A stretch of DNA of 64,000 nucleotides. It comes from Azotosporobacter soli (lineage in GTDB: Bacteria > Bacillota > Negativicutes > SG130). Position numbers and translations under genes: made by a program. The notes beneath the pieces were generated by a model. That model saw only the letters and a program-made list of their open reading frames with translations, searched no databases and was not told where the DNA came from. The DNA lies in contig NZ_JAUAOA010000005.1 of assembly GCF_030542965.1 (NCBI RefSeq), positions 114,938 to 178,937 of the forward strand, given 5' to 3'. This document shows, one piece after another, positions 44,601 through 51,829 of this stretch. Numbering within the stretch: position 1 is the first letter of the stretch; each line of letters opens with the position of its first letter.

Positions 44601-45292
44601 CCTGCAACTACAACGCCTCTCGCCTCTTCGTCAATTTGATCAAGCGGCATTGGCGCGGCCTTAATAGCACGCCCGAAGAAAATTGTAATTTCTTCCTTCT
44701 TGTTAGCTTCCATATTATGTTGTCCTTCTAGCGCTACAAGATATTCCGGCGTCATGATGTCGTCATCACAAACCGTCGCTTCCTGAACTGTGAGCGCCCG
44801 ATGTTTAATCGGACAACGTTGTCCAATTAAGTCTGTCAACTTGCGTTCGAGTTGCGGAATGATTTGCTGAGCTTCCAGAATTTCCATCGACAAATCGCCA
44901 AGCGTTTCCAAATGCAAGCATCCGTTATCATAACGCCACGAAGCATTGCAGAGCAAATGTTTTACTGAGTGAGCCTTACCGGCCACTTCATCAATCAGAC
45001 GTTTCCACTCTGCTGTAATCAACACTTCCGGATCCGTCGCCTGTTGAACAAAATGAACCGTTGTCAAACCACAATTCTCACATATTTTTCGGCGTATCTT
45101 ATCTAACAAGTTTTCCGGCAAAAGTTCCATCCCGCGCAGAATCATCCGCCAACTATTTTTTTCCGTATTCACTTCCACTCTAACAACGTCAAGTGTTTCT
45201 AATTGACTGCGTTCAGCAGCTCCAACAGACAGCTGCGCGGCCAATTGACGAAACCCTTCCTGGTTATTGGGAATAATACAATAATTATGCAT
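41618..45292 (-). CDS. polC: PolC-type DNA polymerase III alpha subunit, apparently without exonuclease insert
   Basis: PolC is the main replicative polymerase of Firmicutes. The 1224-aa protein has an N-terminal domain, an OB-fold (about 199-310), a PHP domain starting with VELHAHTRMSNMDAVV (about 326) and TDHGVVQAFPEAHD, a Cys4 zinc site (CGQC and CPRC), the catalytic palm VPDIDLNFSGEYQG, and the fingers region TTGQHPGGIMVVP. PolC is usually about 1400 aa because a DnaQ-like 3'-5' exonuclease lies inside the PHP domain. Here the PHP sequence passes from GMEGYLFDDDITRARH (about 386-401) straight on, and no DxETTG motif is present. A promoter and AAGGG ribosome binding site precede the start. 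Confidence 0.96.
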   Translation of the reverse strand: MHNYCIIPNNQEGFRQLAAQLSVGAAERSQLETLDVVRVEVNTEKNSWRMILRGMELLPENLLDKIRRKICENCGLTTVHFVQQATDPEVLITAEWKRLIDEVAGKAHSVKHLLCNASWRYDNGCLHLETLGDLSMEILEAQQIIPQLERKLTDLIGQRCPIKHRALTVQEATVCDDDIMTPEYLVALEGQHNMEANKKEEITIFFGRAIKAAPMPLDQIDEEARGVVVAGQLLNLDFRTLRSGRFLLTFDIGDVTGGLSGKVFFEDKDKDAFDKVSANLKTGMAVKAKGTVQFDKYSNELVMYADSMCRMEMTGNRTDEAEIKRVELHAHTRMSNMDAVVSAKQLIQTAIKWGHEAVAITDHGVVQAFPEAHDAAAKAGIKVIYGMEGYLFDDDITRARHIIILAKNSVGLRNLYRLVSLSHLKYLHRTPKIPRTILKEYRDGLLLGSACEAGELIQAILRGASDTELEEIAEFYDYLEIQPILNNEFMLREKMVANEEALRNVNRKVCQLGEKLGKLVVATCDVHFLNPEDEVYRRILMAGKGFSDADHQPPLYFRTTEEMLKEFAYLGAAKAQEVVIENPRQVAALVDAIKPIPDELYSPEIPGAEDDIRNMATNKAESMYGTPLPEIVAARLKYEMDAIINNGFAVLYLIAHKLVKKSLDDGYLVGSRGSVGSSFVATMTDITEVNPLPPHWRCGQCKHSEFITDGTYGGGFDLPDKDCPRCGTRMIKDGHDIPFAVFMGFFGEKVPDIDLNFSGEYQGIAHKYTEELFGKDNVFKAGTIATIADKTAYGYVKNYFSEKGITPRNAHINSLISGCTGVKRTTGQHPGGIMVVPRDMDVHHFTPIQRPADDKDSGTITTHFDYHSISGRLVKLDILGHDDPTMIRMLEDLTGVDAKTLPFDDQATMSLFSSTDALGIKAADLGSPVATFGIPEFGTKFVRQMLEDTLPKQFSELVRISGFSHGTDVWLNNAQDLIKEGTAKLSEAISARDDIMVYLIHKGLEPQTAFKIMESVRKGKGVKPDDVAKMREKNVPEWYVESCQKIKYMFPKAHAVAYVMMAFRIAYCKVHYPKAFYAAYCSVRATEFDADLIVQGKDVLRSKLAEFESMGNTISPKEKGLQTIFEIALEMYLRGFSFRKVDLYQSDATKFLIVEEGLLPPLAALQGVGDNAAINIAAAREGHVFSSIEDLRNRSRVSKTVIEVLRQHGCLDGMLETDQMILFG

Positions 45293-45332
45293 ATATGCCC
45301 TTCAACCTCTCTCCCACATCCATACCGTTTTT

Positions 45333-45360
45333 ATTGTAGCATACTGCCCATTCTTTTCAA
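45333..45360 (-). promoter_or_regulatory. polC: Sigma-A type promoter for polC
   Basis: TTGAAA (45355-45360 on the minus strand) and TACAAT (45333-45338) are separated by 16 bp, after the terminator of the cobalamin operon. Confidence 0.65.
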
Positions 45361-45373
45361 GTGCGTCGCAGGG

Positions 45374-45412
45374 CGAAAAAACGACAAACCGTCCTAAAGC
45401 ACGGTTTGCCGC
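45374..45412 (-). terminator. Intrinsic terminator of the cobalamin operon
   Basis: AGCGGCAAACCGT and ACGGTTTGTCGT pair around GCTTTAGG, followed by TTTTTTC on the minus strand. It ends the 17-gene cobalamin transcript 8 bp after the cobC stop and insulates polC. Confidence 0.9.
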
Positions 45413-45419
45413 TTGCAAG

Positions 45420-46034
45420 TTATTTTTTCTCTGCTAAGTGATTACTATCGTTTAGACAGCCAATTACGATACGTTCTGCGTGGTATTCAAAAATATTCAG
45501 TGCCGTATTGTCTTGCCGTATGCTCCAAAGATTGTTGAGCGGAATTTCAAGCGCCGCACAAATCGCAGTGCGAATCGCCGCGCCATGTGAAACGACCAAA
45601 ATCGTTTCATTTTCATGAGCCTTTACCAATTCCTCTAGTGAGGCAACCACTCGCTGCTGCACCTGGTAAAAGGATTCACCTGATGGTATTTCAACCTCAT
45701 TCGGACGAGAAAAAAGACGTTGCATCTCCCCAGACCATTGACCACTGATGTTATCATACGTCAAGCCTTCCCACTCGCCAAAGTTGATTTCCTTGAGTCC
45801 CGGGCAGACAGTAACCGGCAGTTCATGCGGCGCAGCCAAAACTGTCGCCGTTTCATAGGCGCGTATCAGATCGCTTGAATACACTGCTGCAAAATCAACC
45901 TTAGACAATCGGCTTGCAAGTTTTTCGGCCTGTTTTCGTCCGGCGTCGCTGAGAGGAACATCGGTTTGTCCTTGGTATTTCATATTTTTGTTCCATTCCG
46001 TTTCACCATGCCGGATCAAAAATACTCTCGTCAT
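45420..46034 (-). CDS. cobC: Histidine phosphatase, probable alpha-ribazole phosphatase CobC
   Basis: The 204-aa phosphoglycerate-mutase-like protein has the catalytic LIRHGETEWN near the N-terminus, AVYSSDLIRAYETA, the acid/base Glu region EINFGEWEGLTYDNI and the second His in VVSHGAAIRTAI. Alone it could be any broad phosphatase, but its place as last gene of the cobalamin operon makes removal of the 5'-phosphate from alpha-ribazole phosphate or adenosylcobalamin phosphate likely. It lies 4 bp after cobD. Confidence 0.87.
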   Translation of the reverse strand: MTRVFLIRHGETEWNKNMKYQGQTDVPLSDAGRKQAEKLASRLSKVDFAAVYSSDLIRAYETATVLAAPHELPVTVCPGLKEINFGEWEGLTYDNISGQWSGEMQRLFSRPNEVEIPSGESFYQVQQRVVASLEELVKAHENETILVVSHGAAIRTAICAALEIPLNNLWSIRQDNTALNIFEYHAERIVIGCLNDSNHLAEKK

Positions 46035-46038
46035 CGTT

Positions 46039-47133
46039 TTAAACCACCTGTCTAATACTAGCTACTAATCGTTGGTTTTCTTCCCGGCTGCGTACGGCGA
46101 CGCGAACATAATCCTCGGTCAATCCGGGATAATTTGTACAATTGCGCACCAATACGCCAAGCGCAGCCATCCGTCGGACAAACTCAGTTGCAGTCAATTT
46201 TAACGCATTTATATCGAGCAGCAAAAAATTAGCCGTACCTGGATAAACAACAAGCCCCGGAATTTCGTTTAGGTCGGCCGACAATTTTTCGCGTTCTTTC
46301 GTCACATAATGACGGCTAGTCACTTGATATCCCTCATCACGTAAGCCTGCAACGCCTGCACTTTGCGCCAGCGTATTCACATTCCAAGGATCTTTGCGAG
46401 ACTCAAGCGCAGCGGTCAGTCTCGGCGAGCCTAAGATAAATCCAAGACGCAGACCCGGAATCGCATAAAACTTCGTCAATGAATGTAGAATACAAAGTTG
46501 AGGATAATCCGCCAAAAGACTGCGGCAACTATACTGTTCTCCATTGTCGACAAAGTCAATGAAAGATTCATCAACTACAACCAAACATTCGCGCCCCTTT
46601 ACGGCTTCCAGAATTTTTTGTATCTCATCCCGCTCTGTTAAGCGCCCAGTCGGGTTGTTAGGATTACAAATAAATATCATATCTGCCTGCGGCAGTTGTT
46701 TTCGTATCTCTGAGAACGTCAGCGCGAATTGCTGCGTTGCTTTTAACGGCAAATAATCTATCTCCGCGCCTGAAGCGCGCGCCGCCCGTTCATATTCGCT
46801 AAAGGTAGGCGCCGGAACCAATATCCGTTGTGGACGTTTGTATTGACAAAGCAGATAAAGAAGTTCCACAGCTCCATTACCAAGCAGAATCGTTTCCTTT
46901 GCCACCTGATAATGAAGACTGATAGCTTCTTTCAATTCAACAGCTTCACTGTCAGGGTAATGTACAATGGAAGGCATTGCCGCCTCAATCGCAGCTTTAA
47001 CTGATTCCGCTACACCGCACGGATTGATATTCGCACTGAAATCAAGCAGTTTTCCTTTTTCATTATCCCAGTTTCTTAACGCTGCCAACCATTTTCCACC
47101 ATGTTCAAATGCATTTTTGCCAAGCAGTGTCAT
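46039..47133 (-). CDS. cobD: L-threonine-O-3-phosphate decarboxylase
   Basis: This PLP enzyme (Salmonella CobD naming) makes (R)-1-aminopropan-2-ol O-2-phosphate for the nucleotide-loop arm of cobalamin. The 364-aa product starts with LGKNAFEHGGKW and LLDFSANINPCGV, has ILLGNGAVELLYLL, FICNPNNPTGRL and the PLP lysine in LHSLTKFYAIPGLRLGF. It is related to histidinol-phosphate aminotransferase, but SANINP and the operon favour CobD. The start lies within the 3' end of the threonine kinase gene (about 29-bp overlap) with AGAGG ahead of it. Confidence 0.93.
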   Translation of the reverse strand: MTLLGKNAFEHGGKWLAALRNWDNEKGKLLDFSANINPCGVAESVKAAIEAAMPSIVHYPDSEAVELKEAISLHYQVAKETILLGNGAVELLYLLCQYKRPQRILVPAPTFSEYERAARASGAEIDYLPLKATQQFALTFSEIRKQLPQADMIFICNPNNPTGRLTERDEIQKILEAVKGRECLVVVDESFIDFVDNGEQYSCRSLLADYPQLCILHSLTKFYAIPGLRLGFILGSPRLTAALESRKDPWNVNTLAQSAGVAGLRDEGYQVTSRHYVTKEREKLSADLNEIPGLVVYPGTANFLLLDINALKLTATEFVRRMAALGVLVRNCTNYPGLTEDYVRVAVRSREENQRLVASIRQVV

Positions 47134-48001
47134 CACCCTCTTGTATCCAAAGTCCCCCGGCTATAAGTCGAACCGTTTCGAGATAGCGAGCCGAGCAAGC
47201 ATGCTCCAGCTCAGTAATGACTCGTTCCTCTTCCCTACTCGTTTTTCCCTCGGCAAAGAGCAACCCCATCACTGTTCCACTATGCGCGACATTGACGCCC
47301 AAGGCTCCAGCTTTGCGTCCAATTTCCCAAAGTTCTTCAAGACCTTGCTTCCATAAAATAGATTGATTCGCTATAGCGCTGAGCGTCGCGCCTTGCGCAA
47401 GCAACGACGCATCACCACTGTCAATTCCCCGCCGCAAAAATTGCAAGGCTTTCGCCACTTGCAGGCTTTTCTCCTTGTTTTTCTGCGCAAGATCCTGGCG
47501 TTGATTGAATGAAATCGTGTCAATCGCACCGCCAACGTCAAAAACCATGATTTCAAGTGGCGGCGGAGTTCCCAACATCAAACAGACGCTGCCTTTAACA
47601 TGATCAAACAGCGTGACTCCAGGAAAAAACACCGCATCGGTTGGCTCTATCGCTAACGCAATTGCCGCAATGTCTTTTGCTGCAAACGATTGTCCGTGAA
47701 AATGAGCAATCGCCTGAGCGACTGCCGCAATATCCGCACTGCTCGATGCCATTCCTTTGCCCAACGGCAGTTGCGACGACAAGGTCAGTTTAAATTTGCA
47801 GTCTTTAATTTGCAGTCTTTCGATCGTCATTTCTGCCGCCCTTCTTGCCTTAGGCGGCAATTGAGCACTAAATTCATCTGCCGGTTCAATCACGGCTTCT
47901 GCATAACGATCAATCGGGCAAGTCACAAGAAAATAATCGTCCTGTAACAGCCCCTGCACCAGTTCACCGCAGGATCCAGGCACCCGGACACGTAGTTTCA
48001 C
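47105..48001 (-). CDS. pduX: L-threonine kinase (PduX-type GHMP kinase)
   Basis: PduX phosphorylates L-threonine, the substrate of CobD. The 298-aa GHMP kinase has VPGSCGELVQGLLQDDYFLV near its N-terminus, the ATP-binding LPLGKGMASSSADIAAVAQA and a C-terminal VNVAHSGTVMGLLF. The GSCGE-VQG start is typical of the PduX/CbiX-associated kinase group. The GTG start has a GGGGGGACCGGA ribosome binding region. It is directly upstream of its pathway partner cobD. Confidence 0.92.
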   Translation of the reverse strand: MKLRVRVPGSCGELVQGLLQDDYFLVTCPIDRYAEAVIEPADEFSAQLPPKARRAAEMTIERLQIKDCKFKLTLSSQLPLGKGMASSSADIAAVAQAIAHFHGQSFAAKDIAAIALAIEPTDAVFFPGVTLFDHVKGSVCLMLGTPPPLEIMVFDVGGAIDTISFNQRQDLAQKNKEKSLQVAKALQFLRRGIDSGDASLLAQGATLSAIANQSILWKQGLEELWEIGRKAGALGVNVAHSGTVMGLLFAEGKTSREEERVITELEHACSARYLETVRLIAGGLWIQEGDDTAWQKCI

Positions 48002-48013
48002 TCCGGTCCCCCC

Positions 48014-48769
48014 TTACCCCAATAATAAGACCATCATCAAAAGACAAACTTCCGAAATTTCGCAGCAGGCCCCATATAGATCCCCCGTCAAGCCCTCCAA
48101 TTGTTTTGACGCCCAGTGAGCAAACAGTAATGCCATACAGATTGCAGCTAAGCCCGCTACACAGATTTTCCAACCGCCAAGTGCAAGAAAAAAACCACCT
48201 GAAAGCATCGCCAATAGTAATGTGCCCGTCCCGGCATGTTCTGCAAACGCTTTACCAATCCCGTCTGGACGCGCATAAGGAAAGCAAGTGATCGCAATCA
48301 CCATCGCCATGCGTCCGATAATCGGCATCGCCCAAATTGCAGCTCCCACTTGAACAGGCAGCATCCCCTGCAGAGCAGACCATTTAGCCAAAACCAGAAA
48401 CACGAACGCCGTCACGCCATTAGCGCCAACGCGGCTGTCCTTCATAATTTCAAGCATCCGCTCACGCTCGCGTCCGGAAAAAAGCCCATCCATCGAATCC
48501 ATAAAACCGTCGCAAGTCAGTCCTCCCGTTAGAAAAACTGCAGCCATTAAAAGCACTAGGCTCGAGACGCTTTGCGGCGCCGGCAGAAAACCAAGCCGCT
48601 CCGGCAAAAACGTAAGCGCCATCGCAAGCAGCCATAATAATGCGCCCAGGCTTGCGCCGACAAAGGAAAAATACTTCACACTGCGGCCAAAGGATTCGGC
48701 AGACCAGACCTGCTGCTCCGCTATTTTGATCCGGGTTAAAAATTGCAGACCGGTTATAAAATCATTCAT
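48014..48769 (-). CDS. cobS: Adenosylcobinamide-GDP ribazoletransferase CobS
   Basis: CobS is the membrane enzyme that joins activated alpha-ribazole to adenosylcobinamide-GDP. The 251-aa protein is strongly hydrophobic with about six to seven predicted membrane segments and has the family motifs LQFLTRI at the start, TGGLTCDGFMDSMDGLFSGR and the RVGANGVTAFVFL stretch. It follows cbiB by 24 bp. No cobT is in this operon, so the lower-ligand activating enzyme is encoded elsewhere. Confidence 0.93.
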   Translation of the reverse strand: MNDFITGLQFLTRIKIAEQQVWSAESFGRSVKYFSFVGASLGALLWLLAMALTFLPERLGFLPAPQSVSSLVLLMAAVFLTGGLTCDGFMDSMDGLFSGRERERMLEIMKDSRVGANGVTAFVFLVLAKWSALQGMLPVQVGAAIWAMPIIGRMAMVIAITCFPYARPDGIGKAFAEHAGTGTLLLAMLSGGFFLALGGWKICVAGLAAICMALLFAHWASKQLEGLTGDLYGACCEISEVCLLMMVLLLG

Positions 48770-48793
48770 TGCGTTTCCTCTCTTAGCAATGGA

Positions 48794-49738
48794 CTACAAA
48801 AACAATATTGCACTGGCCGCTAAGGCGCCAATCACACTAACGCCATACATCAACGCAACCGTTTCTTGAATATGCTTTGCACATAATGCCTGGATCGGTT
48901 CGCCCATATAGGCGCGAAGCGACTCCCGACCGCCGTAATAATTAAGGCCGCCCAATCTGACGCCCAGCGCTCCGGCAACCGACGCTTCGGCCCAGCCGCT
49001 GTTAGGACTTGGGTGTTTGCACGCATCGCGAAGAGCCATGCGCCACGCATTTTTCGGATCACGACGCAAGAGAATCGCAGCCACTAAGACAAAGAGAAAT
49101 GTAATGCGCGCCGGCAGCCAATTCCAGATATCATCCATCCGCGCCGCACAGCGACCAAAATAAAGATAAGCGTCATTTTTATATCCTATCATGGAATCCA
49201 TCGTATTGACAGCCCTGTACGCAAAAGCTAACGGAAGCCCTCCCAGACAAAAGAAAAATAGGGGTGCAATAATGCCGTCCACCATGTTTTCAGCGACAGT
49301 CTCGACTGTAGCTCTGGTAATCTCACCTTCATCGAGTGCCTCCGTATCGCGGCCAACGATCCAGCCCACTTTAAAGCGGGCCTGCTTCATATCGGCATTC
49401 TTAAGATAGGCCGCAATTTCCAGCCCAGCTTCAGCCAAACTGCGCGGCGTAATCGTAAAACTGAGCAACAATGCGATTCCCCAGAAATGAATTGTCGCGC
49501 CTTGCAACGCGAGCCAACGATCAGCAAACCACATGATGAGATATGTAACTCCAATCACTATCGTCATCAGAAGGCCGCCAGCAAACAGTTGCCATGAAGC
49601 TCCCCATTCAGCACGATACAACACGCGCTGCAGCAAGGCAATCAGCTTGCCCAACAAGACGACCGGATGAAAGCGACTGCGCGGATCACCGATAATGCCG
49701 TCAAGCAAAATAGCCGCAAGCGGCAGCAATCCTTCCAC
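48794..49738 (-). CDS. cbiB: Adenosylcobinamide-phosphate synthase CbiB
   Basis: CbiB attaches aminopropanol phosphate (or a similar group) to adenosylcobyric acid in the membrane. The 314-aa protein is hydrophobic, with LLDGIIGDPRSRFHPVVLLG, TVAENMVDGIIAPLFFFCLG, NTMDSMIGYKNDAYLYFGR, and KHPSPNSGWAEASVAGALGV as conserved motifs. The start is GTG immediately after the cobQ stop. Note that the alternative name cobD is used for this protein in some species, but here cobD is the decarboxylase. Confidence 0.95.
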   Translation of the reverse strand: MEGLLPLAAILLDGIIGDPRSRFHPVVLLGKLIALLQRVLYRAEWGASWQLFAGGLLMTIVIGVTYLIMWFADRWLALQGATIHFWGIALLLSFTITPRSLAEAGLEIAAYLKNADMKQARFKVGWIVGRDTEALDEGEITRATVETVAENMVDGIIAPLFFFCLGGLPLAFAYRAVNTMDSMIGYKNDAYLYFGRCAARMDDIWNWLPARITFLFVLVAAILLRRDPKNAWRMALRDACKHPSPNSGWAEASVAGALGVRLGGLNYYGGRESLRAYMGEPIQALCAKHIQETVALMYGVSVIGALAASAILFL

Positions 49739-49740
49739 TA

Positions 49741-51261
49741 TTATTCCGCCTCCATCATCGAATAGACCAATTCCATGTTCAAACTTTCGCGCACCACAGC
49801 CGCCAAACGGTCATAACTAGCCTGCTTGCGCGCCGCTGTACTCTCGCCGATTGGCAGTACGGGCAGCCCTTTGGATTTACGCAACATGTTCAATAGGCCG
49901 CGCCGATATTCGTCATTGTCAAATATGCCGTGAATATAGGTTCCCATTACAGTTCCCTCACTGTTTAAACTGCCGTCATTATCTCGCAGTTTGACCTGCG
50001 AGCGTTGCGTGATAATAAACGGCGATTCGACTCCGGCGCCCTGTTCCGTTCGTCCCATATGAATCTCATATCCGGTCAGGCCCGATGCCGCTGATTGCAT
50101 ATTAAGAAAACCGTTTCCCTGTGCATCGGCGATGACTTGCTGCGTGAGCTTTTCTGTCGCAAAAATAGTTTCAATGTCAAGTAAAGCAAGGCCCTCGACT
50201 TCTTCAGCCTCCGACTCAGTATGAAATGGATCTTTAATTGTACGTCCCAGCATTTGATACCCGCCGCAAATGCCGATCACCGGCACTCCTGCATCGGCTA
50301 ACGCAGTAATTTCGGCGTCATAGCCATGTTGACGCAATGCAATGAGATCTTCAATCGTGTTTTTACTGCCCGGTAAAACAATAAGATCTGGTCTACCGAT
50401 CTTTTCGCCCATTTTCACATAACGCAGATTAACATCCGGCTCTTCCGCCAATGGATCAAAATCGGTAAAATTCGAAATCTTAGGCGTGCGCAGAACCACG
50501 ATGTCGAGTTCAGCCCCTACTTTTTCCTTTTTATCTTCAAGTGAAACGGAGTCTTCATCATCAATTCCCAGATTTGCCAGATGCGGCACTACACCGACAA
50601 CGGGTTTGCCTGTTTTTTCTTCGAGAAAAGTGAGCGCAGGCTTCAACAGCTCAAGATCGCCACGGAATTTATTGATAACGATGCCTTTGATTCGGTCTCG
50701 TTCATCCGGGTCGAGCAACTCAATCGTGCCGACAACGGAAGCCAGCGCACCGCCTCGATCAATGTCGGCCACCAACAAAACTGGCGCATTTACCAGTTTG
50801 GCGATTCGCATATTCACCACATCTGTATCCTTTAAATTGACCTCTGCGGGGCTTCCTGCGCCTTCAATTACCACAACCTCATAATCCTGCATTAATTTTC
50901 CCATGCATTCCTGAATCGTGGCGAAGGCCTTCAAACTGTAGTCACGGTGATATTCCTGCGCTGACATATTGCCAACCGGATGACCTTTTAAAATGACCTG
51001 AGAGCGCGAATTTCCGGTCGGTTTTAGCAGCACCGGATTCATTTCGACCAAAGGAGCCAATCCAGCCGCTTCCGCCTGCGCAACCTGCGCACGCCCCATT
51101 TCTTCCCCATCAATTGTCACATACGAATTAAGCGCCATATTTTGCGCCTTAAACGGAACAACAGCTCGGCCATCTTGTCTGAAAATACGGCATAGCGCTG
51201 TTGTCAGAATGCTTTTCCCGACATGAGAGCTAGTTCCCTGTAGCATAATTGTTTTAGCCAT
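49741..51261 (-). CDS. cobQ: Cobyric acid synthase
   Basis: CobQ/CbiP amidates four carboxyl groups of adenosylcobyrinate a,c-diamide with glutamine. From ATG 51261 (GGAGG ribosome binding site) the product is 506 aa. The N-terminal dethiobiotin-synthetase-like ATPase has MLQGTSSHVGKSILTTALCR; the C-terminal glutamine amidotransferase has the nucleophile in IGICGGYQMLG and a late GTYIHGIFDN with the catalytic His. A longer frame to 51276 overlaps cobU and is less likely. Confidence 0.97.
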   Translation of the reverse strand: MAKTIMLQGTSSHVGKSILTTALCRIFRQDGRAVVPFKAQNMALNSYVTIDGEEMGRAQVAQAEAAGLAPLVEMNPVLLKPTGNSRSQVILKGHPVGNMSAQEYHRDYSLKAFATIQECMGKLMQDYEVVVIEGAGSPAEVNLKDTDVVNMRIAKLVNAPVLLVADIDRGGALASVVGTIELLDPDERDRIKGIVINKFRGDLELLKPALTFLEEKTGKPVVGVVPHLANLGIDDEDSVSLEDKKEKVGAELDIVVLRTPKISNFTDFDPLAEEPDVNLRYVKMGEKIGRPDLIVLPGSKNTIEDLIALRQHGYDAEITALADAGVPVIGICGGYQMLGRTIKDPFHTESEAEEVEGLALLDIETIFATEKLTQQVIADAQGNGFLNMQSAASGLTGYEIHMGRTEQGAGVESPFIITQRSQVKLRDNDGSLNSEGTVMGTYIHGIFDNDEYRRGLLNMLRKSKGLPVLPIGESTAARKQASYDRLAAVVRESLNMELVYSMMEAE

Positions 51262-51262
51262 C

Positions 51263-51829
51263 TCAAACCTCCGCATTGAAACAGGCTTCCGCCAGCTTCT
51301 TCATCTCTACTGCAAGTCCACTCACGGTAAAATACACTTCATCAGCTATCGCTGCCACTTCCTGGTTAAGTAACCCCGCCCAATCACGATATTCACGCGC
51401 CATTGCATTGTCAGGCACTATGCCCAAACCGACTTCATTCGCGACAAAAATCAACGTCCCGCTGACTTGTTTAGCCGCCGCCAAGAGCCGTGCAAATTGT
51501 TCTTTCATATAAATAACGCGCTCCTCCACATCACTTGGCGCCTGCGACGACAACATCATATTGCTCACATAGAGCGACAGGCAATCAAATAAGATACATT
51601 CCTGCCGTCCACCTTCTTCGAGCAAAACGGCTGCCGGATTCTCCCAAGCTTCAACACTGCCCCAATGCGCCGGACGCCGCTCTTTATGCAATGTAACCCG
51701 ACGTTCCATTTCATTATCCAACACCTGCGCAGTAGCCACATACAAAACCTGTTGATAGCGCTCTGCATAACGCTCGGCAAAACGACTTTTACCGCTTCGC
51801 GCGCCGCCTGTCACCAAGATGATTTTCAT
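51263..51829 (-). CDS. cobU: Adenosylcobinamide kinase / guanylyltransferase CobU
   Basis: CobU phosphorylates adenosylcobinamide and transfers GMP to it. The 188-aa protein has the P-loop LVTGGARSGKSRFAERYA, the guanylylated His region HKERRPAHWGSVE, and ILFDCLSLYVSNM, then VANEVGLGIVPDNAMAREYR. It overlaps cbiA by 4 bp (ATGA), and a ribosome binding site for cobQ lies in its 3' end. Confidence 0.96.
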   Translation of the reverse strand: MKIILVTGGARSGKSRFAERYAERYQQVLYVATAQVLDNEMERRVTLHKERRPAHWGSVEAWENPAAVLLEEGGRQECILFDCLSLYVSNMMLSSQAPSDVEERVIYMKEQFARLLAAAKQVSGTLIFVANEVGLGIVPDNAMAREYRDWAGLLNQEVAAIADEVYFTVSGLAVEMKKLAEACFNAEV

